A stretch of DNA of 64,000 nucleotides from NCBI RefSeq assembly GCF_008638365.1, contig NZ_VWVU01000001.1:372001-436000 (forward strand), given 5' to 3'. A model generated the notes under the pieces. The model searched no databases. It was not told where the DNA came from and was given only the letters and a program-made list of their open reading frames with translations. How positions within the stretch are numbered: the stretch's first letter is position 1; every line of letters starts with the position of its first letter. This stretch comes from Nocardiopsis quinghaiensis (lineage in GTDB: Bacteria; Actinomycetota; Actinomycetes; Streptosporangiales; Streptosporangiaceae). Positions 49,851-60,992 of this stretch are shown one piece after another. A program made the position numbers and the translations under genes.

Positions 49851-49877
49851 GTGGCCGCCGTGGCCGCCGTGGCCGCC
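49851..49877 (+). repeat. Three tandem copies of a 9-bp repeat
   Basis: GTGGCCGCC is repeated three times without interruption. In non-coding sequence, so it may reflect slippage. Function unknown. Confidence 0.6.
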
Positions 49878-50368
49878 GCGCCGTCGCGGCCGCGCGCCGA
49901 CGCACGCGCACCGGCGGCGTTCCCCGGCGTGTCGACCCGCCGGACCCTCCCGCCCGCCGGCGTTGCGGAGGGCCTCCCAGGGGGGCGGAGCGTGCCGTGT
50001 GGCGTACGACGCGGCCCCCGGGGTGTTATGTCGCGAGGTTTCCACCGAATCAATGTGACTTAACGCACGCTTAATATTGCCTGTTGAGGGCCTATGTTTG
50101 GCCCTGAGGGTTGTTGACCTCATATGACGGCCGCGGTGCGATCCGCGCCGGCGCCCCGCGTGATCCGCTCACGACCACGACGCGAAATCCCCTGCTGGGC
50201 AGGGCCTGAACGCGTTGGCGGACCGTTCCGGGGCTTCGGGTGAAGGCCCTGGTCAGGGTATGTAAGCGCCGTTAAATGAACGAGTCCTACCCGATGAAAG
50301 TGTGTTGAAACATCTACGTGGAACCTCCCTGAAATCTCGTTGGTATTCGTTCGCTAAGTTCGATCGAC

Positions 50369-50962
50369 GTGCCACATCAACGAACGAACCTCCAAGCACG
50401 CGACCGCACTGACGCCGGGGCCACGGGCTCCGAGACACCAGGAGCCGCGGGCCGTGGAGGCGTGCGCCTGTCGCACCCGTCCCCGGAGGACGGACCGCAC
50501 ATGTGGCGGCTGGCGGGGGAGACGGGCATGGATGTCAACTCCCCGTACGCCTACACGCTCTGGTGCCGGGACTTCGCCGCGACCAGCGTCGTCGCCCGCG
50601 ATGACGAGGGCCGTGTCGCGGCCTACGTCACCGGCTTCGTGCGGCCCGACAGTCCCGACACGTACTTCCTCTGGCAGGTGGCCGTGGACTCCGCGTTCCG
50701 CGGACAGCGGCTGGCCCGCCGGATGCTCGACTTCATCGGCGACCGGATCACCGAGCGTGGCCTGCGCTACCTCGAAGCGACCGTCACCGCCGACAACACC
50801 GCCTCCCGAGCCCTGTTCGCCTCGTTTGCTCGGGACAGGGGGACCGAAGCCGTGTGGAGTCCGCTCTTCGGCGGGGAACACTTCCCTGCGGACGACGACA
50901 CTCCGCACGATCCCGAGGACCTCGTACGCATCGGCCCCCTCAATCCCGAGCCGGAAGTGTGA
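50369..50962 (+). CDS. ectA: L-2,4-diaminobutyrate acetyltransferase (EctA)
   Basis: A 197-residue GNAT enzyme that acetylates diaminobutyrate, the second step of ectoine synthesis. Diagnostic EctA sequence is present: DVNSPYAYTLWCRDFAATS, FLWQVAVDSAFRGQRLARRM and TVTADNTASRALFASFARD. GTG 50369 is the only start that includes the whole N-terminal region, but no Shine-Dalgarno is visible, so the first 20-30 residues are uncertain or the mRNA is leaderless. It is first in ectABC, 87 bp before ectB. Confidence 0.92.
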   Translation: MPHQRTNLQARDRTDAGATGSETPGAAGRGGVRLSHPSPEDGPHMWRLAGETGMDVNSPYAYTLWCRDFAATSVVARDDEGRVAAYVTGFVRPDSPDTYFLWQVAVDSAFRGQRLARRMLDFIGDRITERGLRYLEATVTADNTASRALFASFARDRGTEAVWSPLFGGEHFPADDDTPHDPEDLVRIGPLNPEPEV

Positions 50963-51049
50963 CCGACCATCCGCACCGGATCCACCCACCCACCCCATCG
51001 TCCAAGCCATGAGCCCACGAACCTGGGGAAAGGAACCAAGGAACACACC

Positions 51050-52315
51050 ATGGATACCTTCCAGCGCCTGGAGTCCGAAGTCCGCGGATACTGCCGGAAC
51101 TGGCCGGTCGTGTTCGACAGGGCCGTCGGAAGCCATGTCTACGACGAGACCGGCAAGCCCTACCTGGACTTCTTCGCAGGAGCGGGTTCGCTCAACTACG
51201 GGCACAACAACCCGGAGCTGAAGACCCCGCTCATCGAGTACCTGACCGACGACAAGATCGTCCACAGCCTCGACGCCTACAGCGTGGCCAAACGCGAGTT
51301 CCTGAAAACCTTCGAGGAGATCATCCTCAAACCCCGGAACCTGGACTACAAGGTCCAGTTCCCCGGCCCCGCGGGCAACAACGCGGTCGAGGCCGCGCTG
51401 AAGCTGGCCCGCAAGTACACCGGCCGCGAGACCATCGTCAACTTCACCAACGGCTTCCACGGCATGACCCTGGGCGCCCTGGCCGTCACCGGCAACTCGA
51501 TGAAGCGCGGTGGCGCGGGCGTGCCGTTGGGCCACGTCGCCACGATGCCGTTCGACAACTACATGGACGGCAAGACGCCGGACTTCCTGTGGCTGCGCAG
51601 CCTGCTGGACGACAGCGGCAGCGGCCTGGACAAGCCCGCCGCCGTCATCGTCGAGACGATCCAGGGTGAGGGCGGCATCAACGCCGCCAGCGCCCAGTGG
51701 CTGCGCGACCTCTCGGAGCTGTGCCGCGAGTACGAGATCCTGCTGATCGTCGACGACATCCAGATGGGCTGCGGTCGTACCGGGGACTTCTTCAGCTTCG
51801 AGGAAGCCGGGATCACCCCGGACATCGTCACCCTGTCCAAGTCCATCAGCGGTTACGGCCTGCCCATGGCCCTCACCCTGTTCAAGCGCGAGCTGGACGT
51901 GTGGGAGCCGGGCGAGCACAACGGCACCTTCCGCGGGTTCAACCCGGCCATGGTCACCGGCTCCGAGGCGCTGCGCCGCTACTGGAGCGACTCCTCGTTC
52001 GCCGACTCGGTCAAGGCCAAGGGCGACATGATCGCCGCGCGCCTGGCCGAGATGGCCGCCGAGCACGCCGATTTCGGCGCGCACGTGCGCGGCCGCGGCA
52101 TGGCCCGGGGCCTGGCCTTCGAGCAGGACGGCATCGCCAAGAAGGTCGCCGCCGAGTCCTTCGACCGCGGCCTGCTCCTGGAGACCTCCGGTCCCGAGGA
52201 CGAGGTCGCCAAACTCCTGCCGCCGCTGACGGCGAGCGAGGAGGAGCTCACGGCGGGCCTTGACATCATGGCTGACGCGGTCCGTGCCGCGGTCAAGGTG
52301 GCACAGCCCGCCTAG
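51050..52315 (+). CDS. ectB: Diaminobutyrate-2-oxoglutarate transaminase (EctB)
   Basis: A 421-residue PLP aminotransferase, class III, converting aspartate semialdehyde to diaminobutyrate. The PLP lysine is in [14 protein letters not shown], with [16 protein letters not shown] and [14 protein letters not shown] forming the cofactor pocket. Length is typical. Start ATG 51050 follows AAGGAACAC. No aspartokinase (ask_ect) or asd gene is linked. Confidence 0.95.
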   Translation: MDTFQRLESEVRGYCRNWPVVFDRAVGSHVYDETGKPYLDFFAGAGSLNYGHNNPELKTPLIEYLTDDKIVHSLDAYSVAKREFLKTFEEIILKPRNLDYKVQFPGPAGNNAVEAALKLARKYTGRETIVNFTNGFHGMTLGALAVTGNSMKRGGAGVPLGHVATMPFDNYMDGKTPDFLWLRSLLDDSGSGLDKPAAVIVETIQGEGGINAASAQWLRDLSELCREYEILLIVDDIQMGCGRTGDFFSFEEAGITPDIVTLSKSISGYGLPMALTLFKRELDVWEPGEHNGTFRGFNPAMVTGSEALRRYWSDSSFADSVKAKGDMIAARLAEMAAEHADFGAHVRGRGMARGLAFEQDGIAKKVAAESFDRGLLLETSGPEDEVAKLLPPLTASEEELTAGLDIMADAVRAAVKVAQPA

Positions 52316-52348
52316 GAACTTCCTCTGCGGAGTTCCACACCACGCGGT

Positions 52349-52390
52349 GCGGGGCCGGACGGCGACCCTCGGGACGTCGTCCGGCCCCGC
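52349..52390 (+). promoter_or_regulatory. Stable hairpin between ectB and ectC
   Basis: A perfect 13-bp stem (arms 52349-52361 and 52378-52390) is extended inward by further partial pairing. It lies 33 bp after ectB and 52 bp before ectC. Within an operon it could be a partial terminator or an mRNA-stabilising element that sets the EctC to EctB ratio. Confidence 0.55.
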
Positions 52391-52442
52391 GCCGCGTCGC
52401 ACCACCACCGAAAGGCGCCGCAGAGCGCGTAAGGAGACACCA

Positions 52443-52850
52443 GTGATCGTTCGCAGCCTGGACGATGTCAACGACACCGACGCTGACATCAAGACGGAGA
52501 CCTGGCGCAGCCGCCGGGTCGTTCTCGCGAAGGAGAAGGTCGGCTTCTCCTTCCACGAGACCGTCCTGTACGCGGGTACGGAGACCAGCATGTGGTACGC
52601 CAACCACATCGAACTCGTGCACTGCATCGAGGGCGAGGCCGAGGTGACCAACGATGAGACGGGGGAGAAGCACATCATCACCCCGGGCACCCTCTACCTC
52701 CTCAACGGTCACGAGAAGCACACCGTCCGTCCCAAGACGGACTTCCGCGTGCTGTGCGTGTTCAACCCGCCCGTCACCGGGCGTGAGGTCCACGACGAGA
52801 ACGGCGTCTACCCGCTCATCGTCGAGGACGACGACACAGCCGGAGCCTAG
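52443..52850 (+). CDS. ectC: Ectoine synthase (EctC)
   Basis: A 135-residue cupin that cyclises N-gamma-acetyl-diaminobutyrate to ectoine. Conserved motifs [32 protein letters not shown] and [24 protein letters not shown] include the metal-site Glu, Tyr and His residues. The start GTG 52443 has AAGGAG 7 bp upstream. No ectD hydroxylase follows, so the linked pathway ends at ectoine. Confidence 0.95.
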   Translation: MIVRSLDDVNDTDADIKTETWRSRRVVLAKEKVGFSFHETVLYAGTETSMWYANHIELVHCIEGEAEVTNDETGEKHIITPGTLYLLNGHEKHTVRPKTDFRVLCVFNPPVTGREVHDENGVYPLIVEDDDTAGA

Positions 52851-52989
52851 GACCAGGCCTCAGGCCCGGGTCCGCACCGGGAGCCGCCGGGGGGTTGGTT
52901 CCCGTCCTCGGAGCGTCCGGGCGGCAGGGGATCACGCCGCGGGCGTCCCTGTCCGGGCCTTCCGACGGGCGGGCGAGGCGAGAAGGACG

Positions 52990-53033
52990 AACACACCGTG
53001 GGCGGGGTCGCGAGACCCCGCCCACGGTGTGTT
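52990..53033 (+). terminator. Perfect 20-bp terminator after ectC, with flanking gap
   Basis: Arms 52990-53009 and 53014-53033 pair perfectly around a GCGA (GNRA-type) tetraloop, ending the ectABC transcript 140 bp after ectC. The whole gap 52851-53381 has no gene. Its right half (53130-53380) should hold the ehu promoter, including the AT-rich bases 53135-53180. Confidence 0.8.
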
Positions 53034-53182
53034 CACGGGGGAGGCGTCTCAGGGTGACGGGGGGCCGGACTCAGGGTCACAAAGCACAGGTGACCCGCCC
53101 TGAGCAGGGCGAAGAGCCGATCACCCGGGGGCTGCACATGAATAACCAGTGCATAACGGACTAATCGGGTCTCGTTACTGCG

Positions 53183-53212
53183 GAGCATGCTTGGGGGAGG
53201 CTGAGCATGCTC
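53183..53212. promoter_or_regulatory. Paired GAGCATGC sites upstream of ehuB
   Basis: GAGCATGCTT at 53183-53192 and the perfect palindrome GAGCATGCTC at 53203-53212 are 20 bp apart, two helical turns. They follow an AT-rich stretch and lie 170-200 bp before ehuB. A dimeric regulator binding both on one face of the helix is likely; identity unknown. Confidence 0.45.
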
Positions 53213-53381
53213 GGGCGAGAACCCCGTACCAGGCCGCCGTGCCCTGCACCGGACGGCGGCCGCAGCCGCGATACGGCGGGCCGCGACCCGCCCACACCGG
53301 GCGTTCCACCATCCGCACACGCGGCGCAGTCGTCCCCGCCGGGCGAGCGCGCCGCTCCCCCAAGTCTTTCGAGGAGCAGTC

Positions 53382-54302
53382 GTGAAGAAGCAGGTACCAG
53401 CTGTCAGCCGAGGAACCTGGGGCCGCCGAGACGCACTCCGCCTGGGCGGAGTGGGGCTGGCCACCGTCGGCCTCGCCGCCTGCAGCCGGGTCGACGGCGG
53501 AGGGGGAGAGGAGAGCGAGGGCACCTCGACCCTGGAGCGCCTGCGCGAGCAGGGCTTCGTGGCGGTCGGCCTCGCCAACGAGATCCCCTTCGGTTTCGTC
53601 GACGACTCCGGCAACCCCGCCGGGCAGTCCCCCGCCGTGGCCAAGGCCGTCTTCGAGGAGCTGGGCATCCCCGAGATCCAGGCCTCCTCCGTGAACTGGG
53701 ACGGACTGATCCCGGGCCTGAAGGCGAACCGCTTCGACGTCATCGCCGCCGGTATGTTCATCACCCCCGAGCGCTGCGCGCAGGTCGCCTTCAGCGAACC
53801 CACCGCCACCTCCCCCGAGGCCTTCATGGTGGCGGAGGGCAACCCGGAGGGCATCCAGCACTTCACGGACTTCGTCGACAACCCCGACCTCAAGCTCGCG
53901 GTCCTCAACGGCTCGGTCGAGCAGACCTACGCCAACTACTTCGAGGTGCCCGAGGACCAGCAGGAGCTCATTCCCAACCAGACCGCCGGCTACGAGCTGC
54001 TGGAGGCGGGGCGCGTCGCCGCGATGTCCATGCTGAGCGTGTCCCACGAGTACCTCCTCAAGGACCGGGGCGGCCCCTTCGAGGTCACCGAGCCCTTCTT
54101 CCCCGAGATCGACGGCCAGGAGGAGAAGGGCTGGGGCGGCCTGTGCGTCCGGCAGGAGGACACCACGCTGCTGGAGGAGATCAACCGCGTGATCGCCGAG
54201 TTCAAGGAGAGCGGACGCCTCCTGGAGCTGGGCGAGGAGTGGGGCTTCACCGAGGCCGACCTGCCCGACGACATGACCACCGCCGAACTCTGCGAGGGAT
54301 GA
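53382..54302 (+). CDS. ehuB: Ectoine-type ABC transporter binding lipoprotein (EhuB)
   Basis: A 306-residue family-3 solute-binding protein. A Tat-like signal (GRRDALRLGG) and lipobox (LAAC, Cys34) anchor it outside. The stretch FDVIAAGMFITPERCAQVAF is close to Sinorhizobium EhuB (DIIAAGMYINPERCQQVAF from memory), and PFGFVDDSGNPAGQSPAVAK matches too. It lies downstream of ectABC. Capture of ectoine or hydroxyectoine is therefore likely. Start GTG 53382 has GAGGAG upstream. Polar amino acids are a less likely alternative. Confidence 0.87.
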   Translation: MKKQVPAVSRGTWGRRDALRLGGVGLATVGLAACSRVDGGGGEESEGTSTLERLREQGFVAVGLANEIPFGFVDDSGNPAGQSPAVAKAVFEELGIPEIQASSVNWDGLIPGLKANRFDVIAAGMFITPERCAQVAFSEPTATSPEAFMVAEGNPEGIQHFTDFVDNPDLKLAVLNGSVEQTYANYFEVPEDQQELIPNQTAGYELLEAGRVAAMSMLSVSHEYLLKDRGGPFEVTEPFFPEIDGQEEKGWGGLCVRQEDTTLLEEINRVIAEFKESGRLLELGEEWGFTEADLPDDMTTAELCEG

Positions 54303-54309
54303 ACCCGCA

Positions 54310-55038
54310 GTGGACTTCCTGATCCAGCGACTACCGCTCTACCTCGACGGCGCATGGGTCACCATCCAACTCACCATCGGCGGCTGTGCCCTGGCCTTCG
54401 TCCTGGCCATGTTCTTCGGGATCATGGGGACGATCAGGCACTGGTTGCCCCGGGCCATCTCCACGGTCTACGTGGAGGTGTTCCGGGGCATCGCCGCCCT
54501 GGTGCTGATGTTCTGGATGGCGTTCGCCCTGCCGCAGCTGAGCGGATTCCGACTGGACGACATGTTCGCCGCGATCCTCGCCCTCGGCCTCAACGTGGGG
54601 GCCTACGGAGCCGAGGTCGTGCGGTCGTCCATCAACGCCGTGCCCAAGGCACAAGTCGAGGCCACGGTCGCGCTGAACCTCTCCTGGTTCCAGCGGATGC
54701 GCCTCGTCGTGCTGCCCCAGGCGTGGGCCCAGATGCTGCCCACGTTCGGCAACCTCGTCATCGAGCTGATGAAGGCCACCGCGGTGGTCTACCTCATCGG
54801 TGTGGCCGACCTGACGGCCATCGCGCAGAACATGCGCGAGTCCACGGGTGAGACGGTGATCGCCTTCATCGGCGCCTTCGTCCTCTACTACCTGATCGCG
54901 CAGGTCCTCATCTTCGGCATGCGACTGCTCGAACGCCGTGCCAATCGGAAACTGGGCCGCACCCCGCCGCGCGGCGGGGGCATGAGGCTTCCCTTCAAGC
55001 CCGCGTCGGCCGGTACGACCCAAGCGGGGGGCATCTGA
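54310..55038 (+). CDS. ehuC: Ectoine-type ABC permease (EhuC)
   Basis: A 242-residue His/Glu/Gln/Arg-type permease with about five membrane segments and an EAA loop (QVEATVALNLSWFQRMRLVVLPQA, key residues Glu-Ala-Ala-like and Gly/Asn-Leu..LP). Starts at GTG 54310, 7 bp after ehuB, and overlaps the next gene by one base (TGATG). The C-terminal tail is basic and cytoplasmic (RRANRKLGRTPPRGGG). Confidence 0.84.
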   Translation: MDFLIQRLPLYLDGAWVTIQLTIGGCALAFVLAMFFGIMGTIRHWLPRAISTVYVEVFRGIAALVLMFWMAFALPQLSGFRLDDMFAAILALGLNVGAYGAEVVRSSINAVPKAQVEATVALNLSWFQRMRLVVLPQAWAQMLPTFGNLVIELMKATAVVYLIGVADLTAIAQNMRESTGETVIAFIGAFVLYYLIAQVLIFGMRLLERRANRKLGRTPPRGGGMRLPFKPASAGTTQAGGI

Positions 55039-55659
55039 TGTGGGACTTCCAGTGGACCCTCCAGATCCTGCCCGACCTGCTGGGCGCCCTGGGGACGACC
55101 GTCCAGATCACCCTCCTCGGCTACCTGATCGCGCTGGTCCTGGGACTGCTGATCGCCATCGCCCGCAGGGCGCCGTTCTTCGGCACCGTCCTGCACGTGG
55201 CCACGGAGTTCATCCGTACGACACCGCTGGTCATCCAGGTGGTGTTCGTCTTCCTCCTGACTCCGGCCCACATCAGCCCGATGACCGTGGGCATCCTCGT
55301 CATCGGCGTGCACTACGCGGCCTACACCGCCGAGGTCTACCGTTCGGGAATCGAGGGCGTGGCCAAGGGGCAGTGGGAGGCGGCCCGGGCACTGAGCCTG
55401 CCCGCCCGCCGCACCTGGGGCGCCATCGTGCTGCCGCAGGCCATCCGCAAGGTCATCCCCGCCCTGGGCAACTACCTCATCGCGACGTTCAAGGACACGC
55501 CGCTGCTCATCGCGATCGGTGTGAGCGAGCTGCTCACCGAGGCCCAGCGGATCGGCAGCGCGAGCTTCCGCGTCGTCGAGGTCTACACCGTGGTGGGATT
55601 CCTGTTCCTCCTCGTGAGCATCCCGTCCGCCATCCTTCTCCGACGACTGGAGCGACGCT

Positions 55660-55673
<14 letters not shown>
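55038..55673 (+). CDS. ehuD: Ectoine-type ABC permease (EhuD)
   Basis: A 211-residue second permease of the same family. EAA loop: WEAARALSLPARRTWGAIVLPQ. Five membrane segments. Its start overlaps the ehuC stop by one base and its end overlaps ehuA by 14 bp, so the operon is tightly coupled. With EhuC it forms the channel. Confidence 0.85.
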
Positions 55674-56496
<823 letters not shown>

Positions 56497-56521
56497 GGCC
56501 CGGCGCACACGCCGACCACCA

Positions 56522-56553
56522 CGGGGCCGCTCCCGGATCCGGGAGCGGCCCCG
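56522..56553 (+). terminator. Terminator after ehuA
   Basis: A 32-bp perfect palindrome (arms 56522-56537 and 56538-56553) would fold with a GATC loop, giving a 14-bp GC-rich stem. Located 25 bp after the ehuA stop. No U tract. Confidence 0.72.
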
Positions 56554-56558
56554 AGCCG

Positions 56559-56592
56559 TGTCCGGACCGGGCGAGTCATGTCCGGACCGGGC
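56559..56592. repeat. 14-bp direct repeat upstream of the CPBP-like gene
   Basis: TGTCCGGACCGGGC occurs at 56559-56572 and 56579-56592, 20 bp apart; each contains the palindrome TCCGGA. The following bases 56600-56650 are AT-rich and likely hold the promoter of the next gene. Candidate operator. Confidence 0.45.
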
Positions 56593-56684
56593 ATGCCGAG
56601 ACGAGTGACGACATACCGTAGTCATTAAGTAGCTTTTAGTTTCCCCTTGGGCAGAATGAGAGTTCTGAGACAGGGGGGACTCTT

Positions 56685-57623
56685 GTGACCATGGTGCGAG
56701 GATGGGGACTCGTCTGGTGGGCGCTGCTCGCCGTCCTGCTCATCGCGGTACCGATGCTCTCGCACCCCGTGCTGCGCGCCGACGTCCTGGGCGACTCCGC
56801 GGTCCTCCTCCTGGTCTCCTGGTCCCCGATGCTGATCGGCGGGATCCTGGCCTGGGCCGGGGTCAGGGCCTTCGGCGCCCGCGAGCAGCTGGACCGCAGG
56901 GTCGTCCGGGCGATGGAGGGCCACCCCCTCAACCGCGAGATGGCCTGGCTGGCACTGCTCCTCGTCTGCTTCGTGCTGTCCATGGCGGCGCTGTCCCTGA
57001 TCTTTCGCGCCTACGGGGCGCAGATCGGCGCGGACCTGGCCATGTCCGCCTCCCTGGTGTCCAGACTCCTGTTCCTGTTCACCCTGCCGCTGCTGCTCAT
57101 GGACCGCTCAGGGGTCACCGTGGACGGCAAGGGAACCGACATGCCCGCGATCGCGCTGAGGGTGTCCGAACCCTGGCGCTGGATCGGGCTGATCCCCGTG
57201 GGGATCGCCCTGGGCCTCCTCGGCTACCTGCTCATCCCCTACATCGGGCTGCCGGGACCGTCCTTCTCCCTGCTGGGCTTCGTACTCGCCTTCACCGTGA
57301 TCGCCGTGTGCGAGGAGATCTTCTTCCGCGGGATGATGCAGAGCCGACTGGAGATCCAGATGGGCCGCTGGGGCGGAATCGTGGCGACCTCGGTGGTCTT
57401 CGCGGTCACCTACGCGGTCATCCAGCCCTACGACGCGGTCTCCCAGCTGCCGGGGAACGACCTGGTGTACAACACCGGACTCGCCCTGCTGACCTACGCC
57501 ACGGCCAGCCTGCTCTACGGCTATCTGTGGACGTGCTTCCGCAACACCTGGCTCCAGGTGTTCATGCGTGTCGGCATGTTCCTGATGATCATGCCGCCCG
57601 ACCTTCAGATCGGTATCGGCTGA
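56685..57623 (+). CDS. CPBP-family membrane protein, probably lacking catalytic histidines
   Basis: A 312-residue protein with about eight membrane segments. The first CPBP (Abi) motif EEIFFRG is present (Glu210, Glu211, Arg215). The second motif, normally FxxxH, reads FAVTY, and the third, normally HxxxN/D, has no His (QVFMRVGMF). So it may be an inactive or altered member. The start GTG 56685 follows GGGGGGA. No operon partner is evident. It might act in prenyl-protein or bacteriocin-related functions, but this is speculation from the family. Confidence 0.72.
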   Translation: MTMVRGWGLVWWALLAVLLIAVPMLSHPVLRADVLGDSAVLLLVSWSPMLIGGILAWAGVRAFGAREQLDRRVVRAMEGHPLNREMAWLALLLVCFVLSMAALSLIFRAYGAQIGADLAMSASLVSRLLFLFTLPLLLMDRSGVTVDGKGTDMPAIALRVSEPWRWIGLIPVGIALGLLGYLLIPYIGLPGPSFSLLGFVLAFTVIAVCEEIFFRGMMQSRLEIQMGRWGGIVATSVVFAVTYAVIQPYDAVSQLPGNDLVYNTGLALLTYATASLLYGYLWTCFRNTWLQVFMRVGMFLMIMPPDLQIGIG

Positions 57624-57810
57624 GGGCCCGGCCGGTGTCAGGCCTCCCCGGAACCCGCCTGTTCCGCCTGCCGGGTACACGCGGGGAGAGGCCCGACGCG
57701 GGTGCCCCACCGGAAGAACGAAGAAAAGGCCCACAGCGGTCGCGTCGTGGTCGTCCTCCCCTCACGGGGGTGTCACCGGGAGGTCATGGAAAAGGGGGAG
57801 TCTGCTCACT

Positions 57811-59922
57811 GTGAGCACGGAATCAGCGCCGACGCCAGAGGGTGCCGCCAGCAAGTCCCCCGTCCTTCCCCCCGACAGGTTCATGGACCGCGAGGAGGGA
57901 TGGCTCCGCTTCAACGAGCGGGTCCTCGAACTCGCCGAGGACGAGGACGTCCCCCTCCTGGAGCGGGCGCGGTTCCTGGCGATCTTCTCCAGCAACCTGG
58001 ACGAGTTCTTCATGGTCCGCGTCGCGGGGCTCAAGCGGCGCCTGGCCACCGGCCTGTCCGTCGCCTCCTCCAGCGGGCACCGCCCCCGCGCGCTGCTCGA
58101 ACGCATCTCCCGGTTCACCCACGAGCTCATGCTCCGCCAGGCCGCCTGCTTCCAGGACAGCGTCGCGCCCGCCCTGCGCGGGGTCGGGATCCGCGTCGTG
58201 CGCTGGAGCGACCTGGAGACCGACGAGCGCGAGGACCTGCGGGGCTACTTCCGGCGTTCGGTCTATCCGCTGGTGACCCCCTTCGCGGTCGACTCCGCGC
58301 ACCCCTTCCCCTACGTCTCCGGCCGCTCGCTCAACCTCGCGGTCGCCGTTCACGATCCGCGCGACGGCCGCAGCATGTTCGCCCGCGTCAAGATACCCAG
58401 CTCCCTGCCCCGCTTCATCGAGTCCGGCGGCGGGGGCAGCGGCCGGTTCGTCCCCGTGGAGGACATCGTCGCCGCCCACCTGCCCCAGCTCTTCGAGGGC
58501 ATGCGGATCCTGGAGCACCACGCGTTCCGCGTCACCCGCAACGCCGACCTGGAGGTCGACGAGGACGAGACCGACGACCTCGTCACCTCCCTGGAGGACG
58601 AACTGCTGCGCCGCCGTTTCGGCCCGCTCGTGCGCCTGGAGGTCGAACAGGACATCAGCGACGGTGCGCTCACCATCCTCACCCGGGCGCTCGGCGCCGA
58701 GGAGGGCGAGATCTACCCGGTCCCCGGACCGCTCAACCTCGCCGGGCTGTCCCAGATCGCCGACGCCGACCGGCCCGAACTGCGCTACCCGCCCATGGTC
58801 CCCGCCGAGCCGCACGACCTGGCCCCCGGAGACCTGTTCGCCGCCGTCCGCGAGCGCGAGGTCCTCGTCCACCACCCCTACGAGTCCTTCGCCACCACGA
58901 CCGAGCGCTTCCTGGCCCTGGCCGCCACCGATCCCCGGGTGATGGCGATCAAGCAGACCCTGTACCGCACCAGCGGGGACTCGCCTATCGTGGAGTCCCT
59001 CATCGAGGCCGCACGCGAGGGAAAAGAGGTCGTGGTCCTGGTCGAGATCAAGGCCCGCTTCGACGAGCAGAACAACATCCAGTGGGCGCGCAAACTGGAG
59101 GAGGCGGGCTGCCACGTCGTCTACGGCGTCGTCGGTCTCAAGACCCACTGCAAGCTCTCCATGGTCATCCGCCAGGACGACGACGGGCTGCTGCGTCGCT
59201 ACTGCCACGTGGGCACCGGCAACTACAACCCGAGTACCGCCCGCATGTACGAGGACCTCGGCCTGTTCAGCGCCGACCCCGAGGTGGGGGAGGACGTCAA
59301 CGACCTGTTCAACAGCCTCACCGGGTTCTCCCGAAGGAAGCACTACCGGCGCCTGCTCGTCGCCCCCGCCGCTCTGCGCGAGGGGCTGATCGAACAGATC
59401 GCCGCCGAGATCGACAACCGCCGCAAGGGCGAGCCCGCACGCATCCGCATCAAGGTCAACTCCCTGGTCGACCAGGAGATCATCGACGCCCTCTACCGGG
59501 CCTCGCAGGCCGGGGTGAACGTCGACCTGTGGGTACGCGGCAGCTGTGTCCTGCGCGCCGGGGTCCCCGGGCTCTCCGAGAACATCCGGGTCCGCAGCAT
59601 CCTCGGCCGCTTCCTTGAGCACTCACGCATCTTCGTCTTCTCGGGCGGCTGGCGGCCCCGAGTGTGGATCGGCAGCGCGGACCTGATGCCCCGTAACCTG
59701 GACCGCCGGGTCGAGGCGCTGGTGCGCGTGGCCGACCCCGAACAGTGCGGCCGCCTGGTGCGCCTCATGGACCTGGCGATGGCCGACACCACCTCGTCCT
59801 GGCGACTGGAGCCCGGCGGAACCTGGACCCGCGCCACCCACGGTTCCGACGGCCGGCCACTCGTCGACCTGCAGGACAGCCTGCGCGGAGATCGACACCT
59901 GCGGGTGATGGAAGGCGGATGA
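57811..59922 (+). CDS. ppk: Polyphosphate kinase 1
   Basis: A 703-residue enzyme that makes polyphosphate from ATP reversibly. The autophosphorylated histidine is His446 ([14 protein letters not shown]). The second active-site stretch [17 protein letters not shown] is intact, as are the N-terminal domain ([21 protein letters not shown]) and the [14 protein letters not shown] segment. Typical length. Start GTG 57811. The downstream gene overlaps by 4 bp. As in mycobacteria, ppk is paired with a mutT1-like gene. Confidence 0.95.
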   Translation: MSTESAPTPEGAASKSPVLPPDRFMDREEGWLRFNERVLELAEDEDVPLLERARFLAIFSSNLDEFFMVRVAGLKRRLATGLSVASSSGHRPRALLERISRFTHELMLRQAACFQDSVAPALRGVGIRVVRWSDLETDEREDLRGYFRRSVYPLVTPFAVDSAHPFPYVSGRSLNLAVAVHDPRDGRSMFARVKIPSSLPRFIESGGGGSGRFVPVEDIVAAHLPQLFEGMRILEHHAFRVTRNADLEVDEDETDDLVTSLEDELLRRRFGPLVRLEVEQDISDGALTILTRALGAEEGEIYPVPGPLNLAGLSQIADADRPELRYPPMVPAEPHDLAPGDLFAAVREREVLVHHPYESFATTTERFLALAATDPRVMAIKQTLYRTSGDSPIVESLIEAAREGKEVVVLVEIKARFDEQNNIQWARKLEEAGCHVVYGVVGLKTHCKLSMVIRQDDDGLLRRYCHVGTGNYNPSTARMYEDLGLFSADPEVGEDVNDLFNSLTGFSRRKHYRRLLVAPAALREGLIEQIAAEIDNRRKGEPARIRIKVNSLVDQEIIDALYRASQAGVNVDLWVRGSCVLRAGVPGLSENIRVRSILGRFLEHSRIFVFSGGWRPRVWIGSADLMPRNLDRRVEALVRVADPEQCGRLVRLMDLAMADTTSSWRLEPGGTWTRATHGSDGRPLVDLQDSLRGDRHLRVMEGG

Positions 59923-60938
59923 ACACCATGGGAGAAGAGGGAGACGTCGAGGGCTCCGTCAACGGCGTGGGCGGCGACGTCCTGCGCCGGACGGCGGTCG
60001 GGGGCTACCTCGAACCCATCCGCGCGGCCGGCGCCCTGCTGTGGCGCGAGGGCGCGGGCGGCACCGAGATCGTCCTCATCCGCAGGCCCGACCGCGGAGA
60101 CTGGACCCTGCCCAAGGGCAAGATCAAGAGCAGTGAGCACACCATCGTCGGCGCGGTCCGCGAGGTCCGGGAGGAGACCGGCCTGACCCCCGTGCTGGGC
60201 CGCAGGCTCCCACCGCAGCGCTACCTCAAGGACGGATGGCCCAAGCAGGTCGAGTGGTGGGCGGCCACGCCCGCCGACCCCGGCTCGGGGATCGACTACC
60301 CGCCCAACGAGGAGGTCGAGCTGGTCGAGTGGGTGCGCGCGGAGGAGGCCCGCGAACGGCTCACCTACGACCACGACGTGCAGGTGCTCGACGACTTCCT
60401 GGCCGGGCCCGCCACCACCTTCCCCGTCATCCTGCTGCGGCACCTCTCGGCGGGGAAGAAGGACACCTGGCGCGGAGACGACCTGCTGCGCCCGCTGGAC
60501 GAGGCCGGCCGCGCCGACGCCCTGGTCCTGTCCCGGTTGCTGGGCGCCTACGGCAGGCTCCGGGTGGTGACGTCGGCGGCGGCGCGGTGCGCCGAGTCGG
60601 TGCTGCCGTACACGGTGGAGTTCGACGCACCGACGCGCACCGAGCGGGCGTTCACGGTCCACCAGGCCTCCACCGACCCCTCCCCGGAGGGCGGGGAGTC
60701 CGCCCACGGCGTGGAGGACGCCAGGAAGGCGTTCGCGCACATCCTGGCCGAGGGGCGGGGGACGGTGATGTGTACGCACGGCGAACTGGTGCCGCACCTG
60801 ATGGCCGAGGCGCTCACCCAGCTGGACGCGCCGTTCACCCAGCAGCTGAAGCTGCGGAAGGGCTCCTTCTGGGTGGTGCACGTGGACTCCTCGGGCGGCG
60901 GGCTGGCGGCGGTGGAGCGGCACGCGGTCCGTACCTGA
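59919..60938 (+). CDS. mutT1: MutT1-like Nudix hydrolase fused to a histidine phosphatase domain
   Basis: A 339-residue two-domain protein. The N-terminal Nudix domain (about 30-175; [15 protein letters not shown] and [11 protein letters not shown] form the Nudix box) is followed by a phosphoglycerate-mutase-like domain (about 188-339; [11 protein letters not shown], key [13 protein letters not shown]). Mycobacterium tuberculosis MutT1 has the same fusion and lies beside ppk1. It would clean 8-oxo-dGTP/GTP or Ap4A. The ATGA overlap with ppk shows coupling. Confidence 0.9.
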   Translation: MNTMGEEGDVEGSVNGVGGDVLRRTAVGGYLEPIRAAGALLWREGAGGTEIVLIRRPDRGDWTLPKGKIKSSEHTIVGAVREVREETGLTPVLGRRLPPQRYLKDGWPKQVEWWAATPADPGSGIDYPPNEEVELVEWVRAEEARERLTYDHDVQVLDDFLAGPATTFPVILLRHLSAGKKDTWRGDDLLRPLDEAGRADALVLSRLLGAYGRLRVVTSAAARCAESVLPYTVEFDAPTRTERAFTVHQASTDPSPEGGESAHGVEDARKAFAHILAEGRGTVMCTHGELVPHLMAEALTQLDAPFTQQLKLRKGSFWVVHVDSSGGGLAAVERHAVRT

Positions 60939-60992
60939 GGGGAGGATCGGGGCGCCTGACGCGGGCACCGCACCGGGTGACATGATGCGGTC

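Larger units (their letters stand above)
49622..50368. other. 747-bp divergent region between whiB-like gene and ectA
   Basis: It holds the repeats at 49756-49782 and 49851-49877. Bases 50041-50120 and 50262-50365 are the most AT-rich. A 6-bp inverted repeat AGGGCC/GGCCCT (50087-50105) and TTGACC at 50114-50119 are possible promoter parts. GGGTAT at 50256-50261 resembles a stress-sigma -10 element but lacks a clear -35. No gene is evident. Confidence 0.5.

Noticed and set aside
57740..57790. Possible PHO box upstream of ppk
   Set aside because: GTGTCACC and GGTCATGG resemble GTTCACC-type direct repeats, but spacing and matches are too poor to support a PhoP site.
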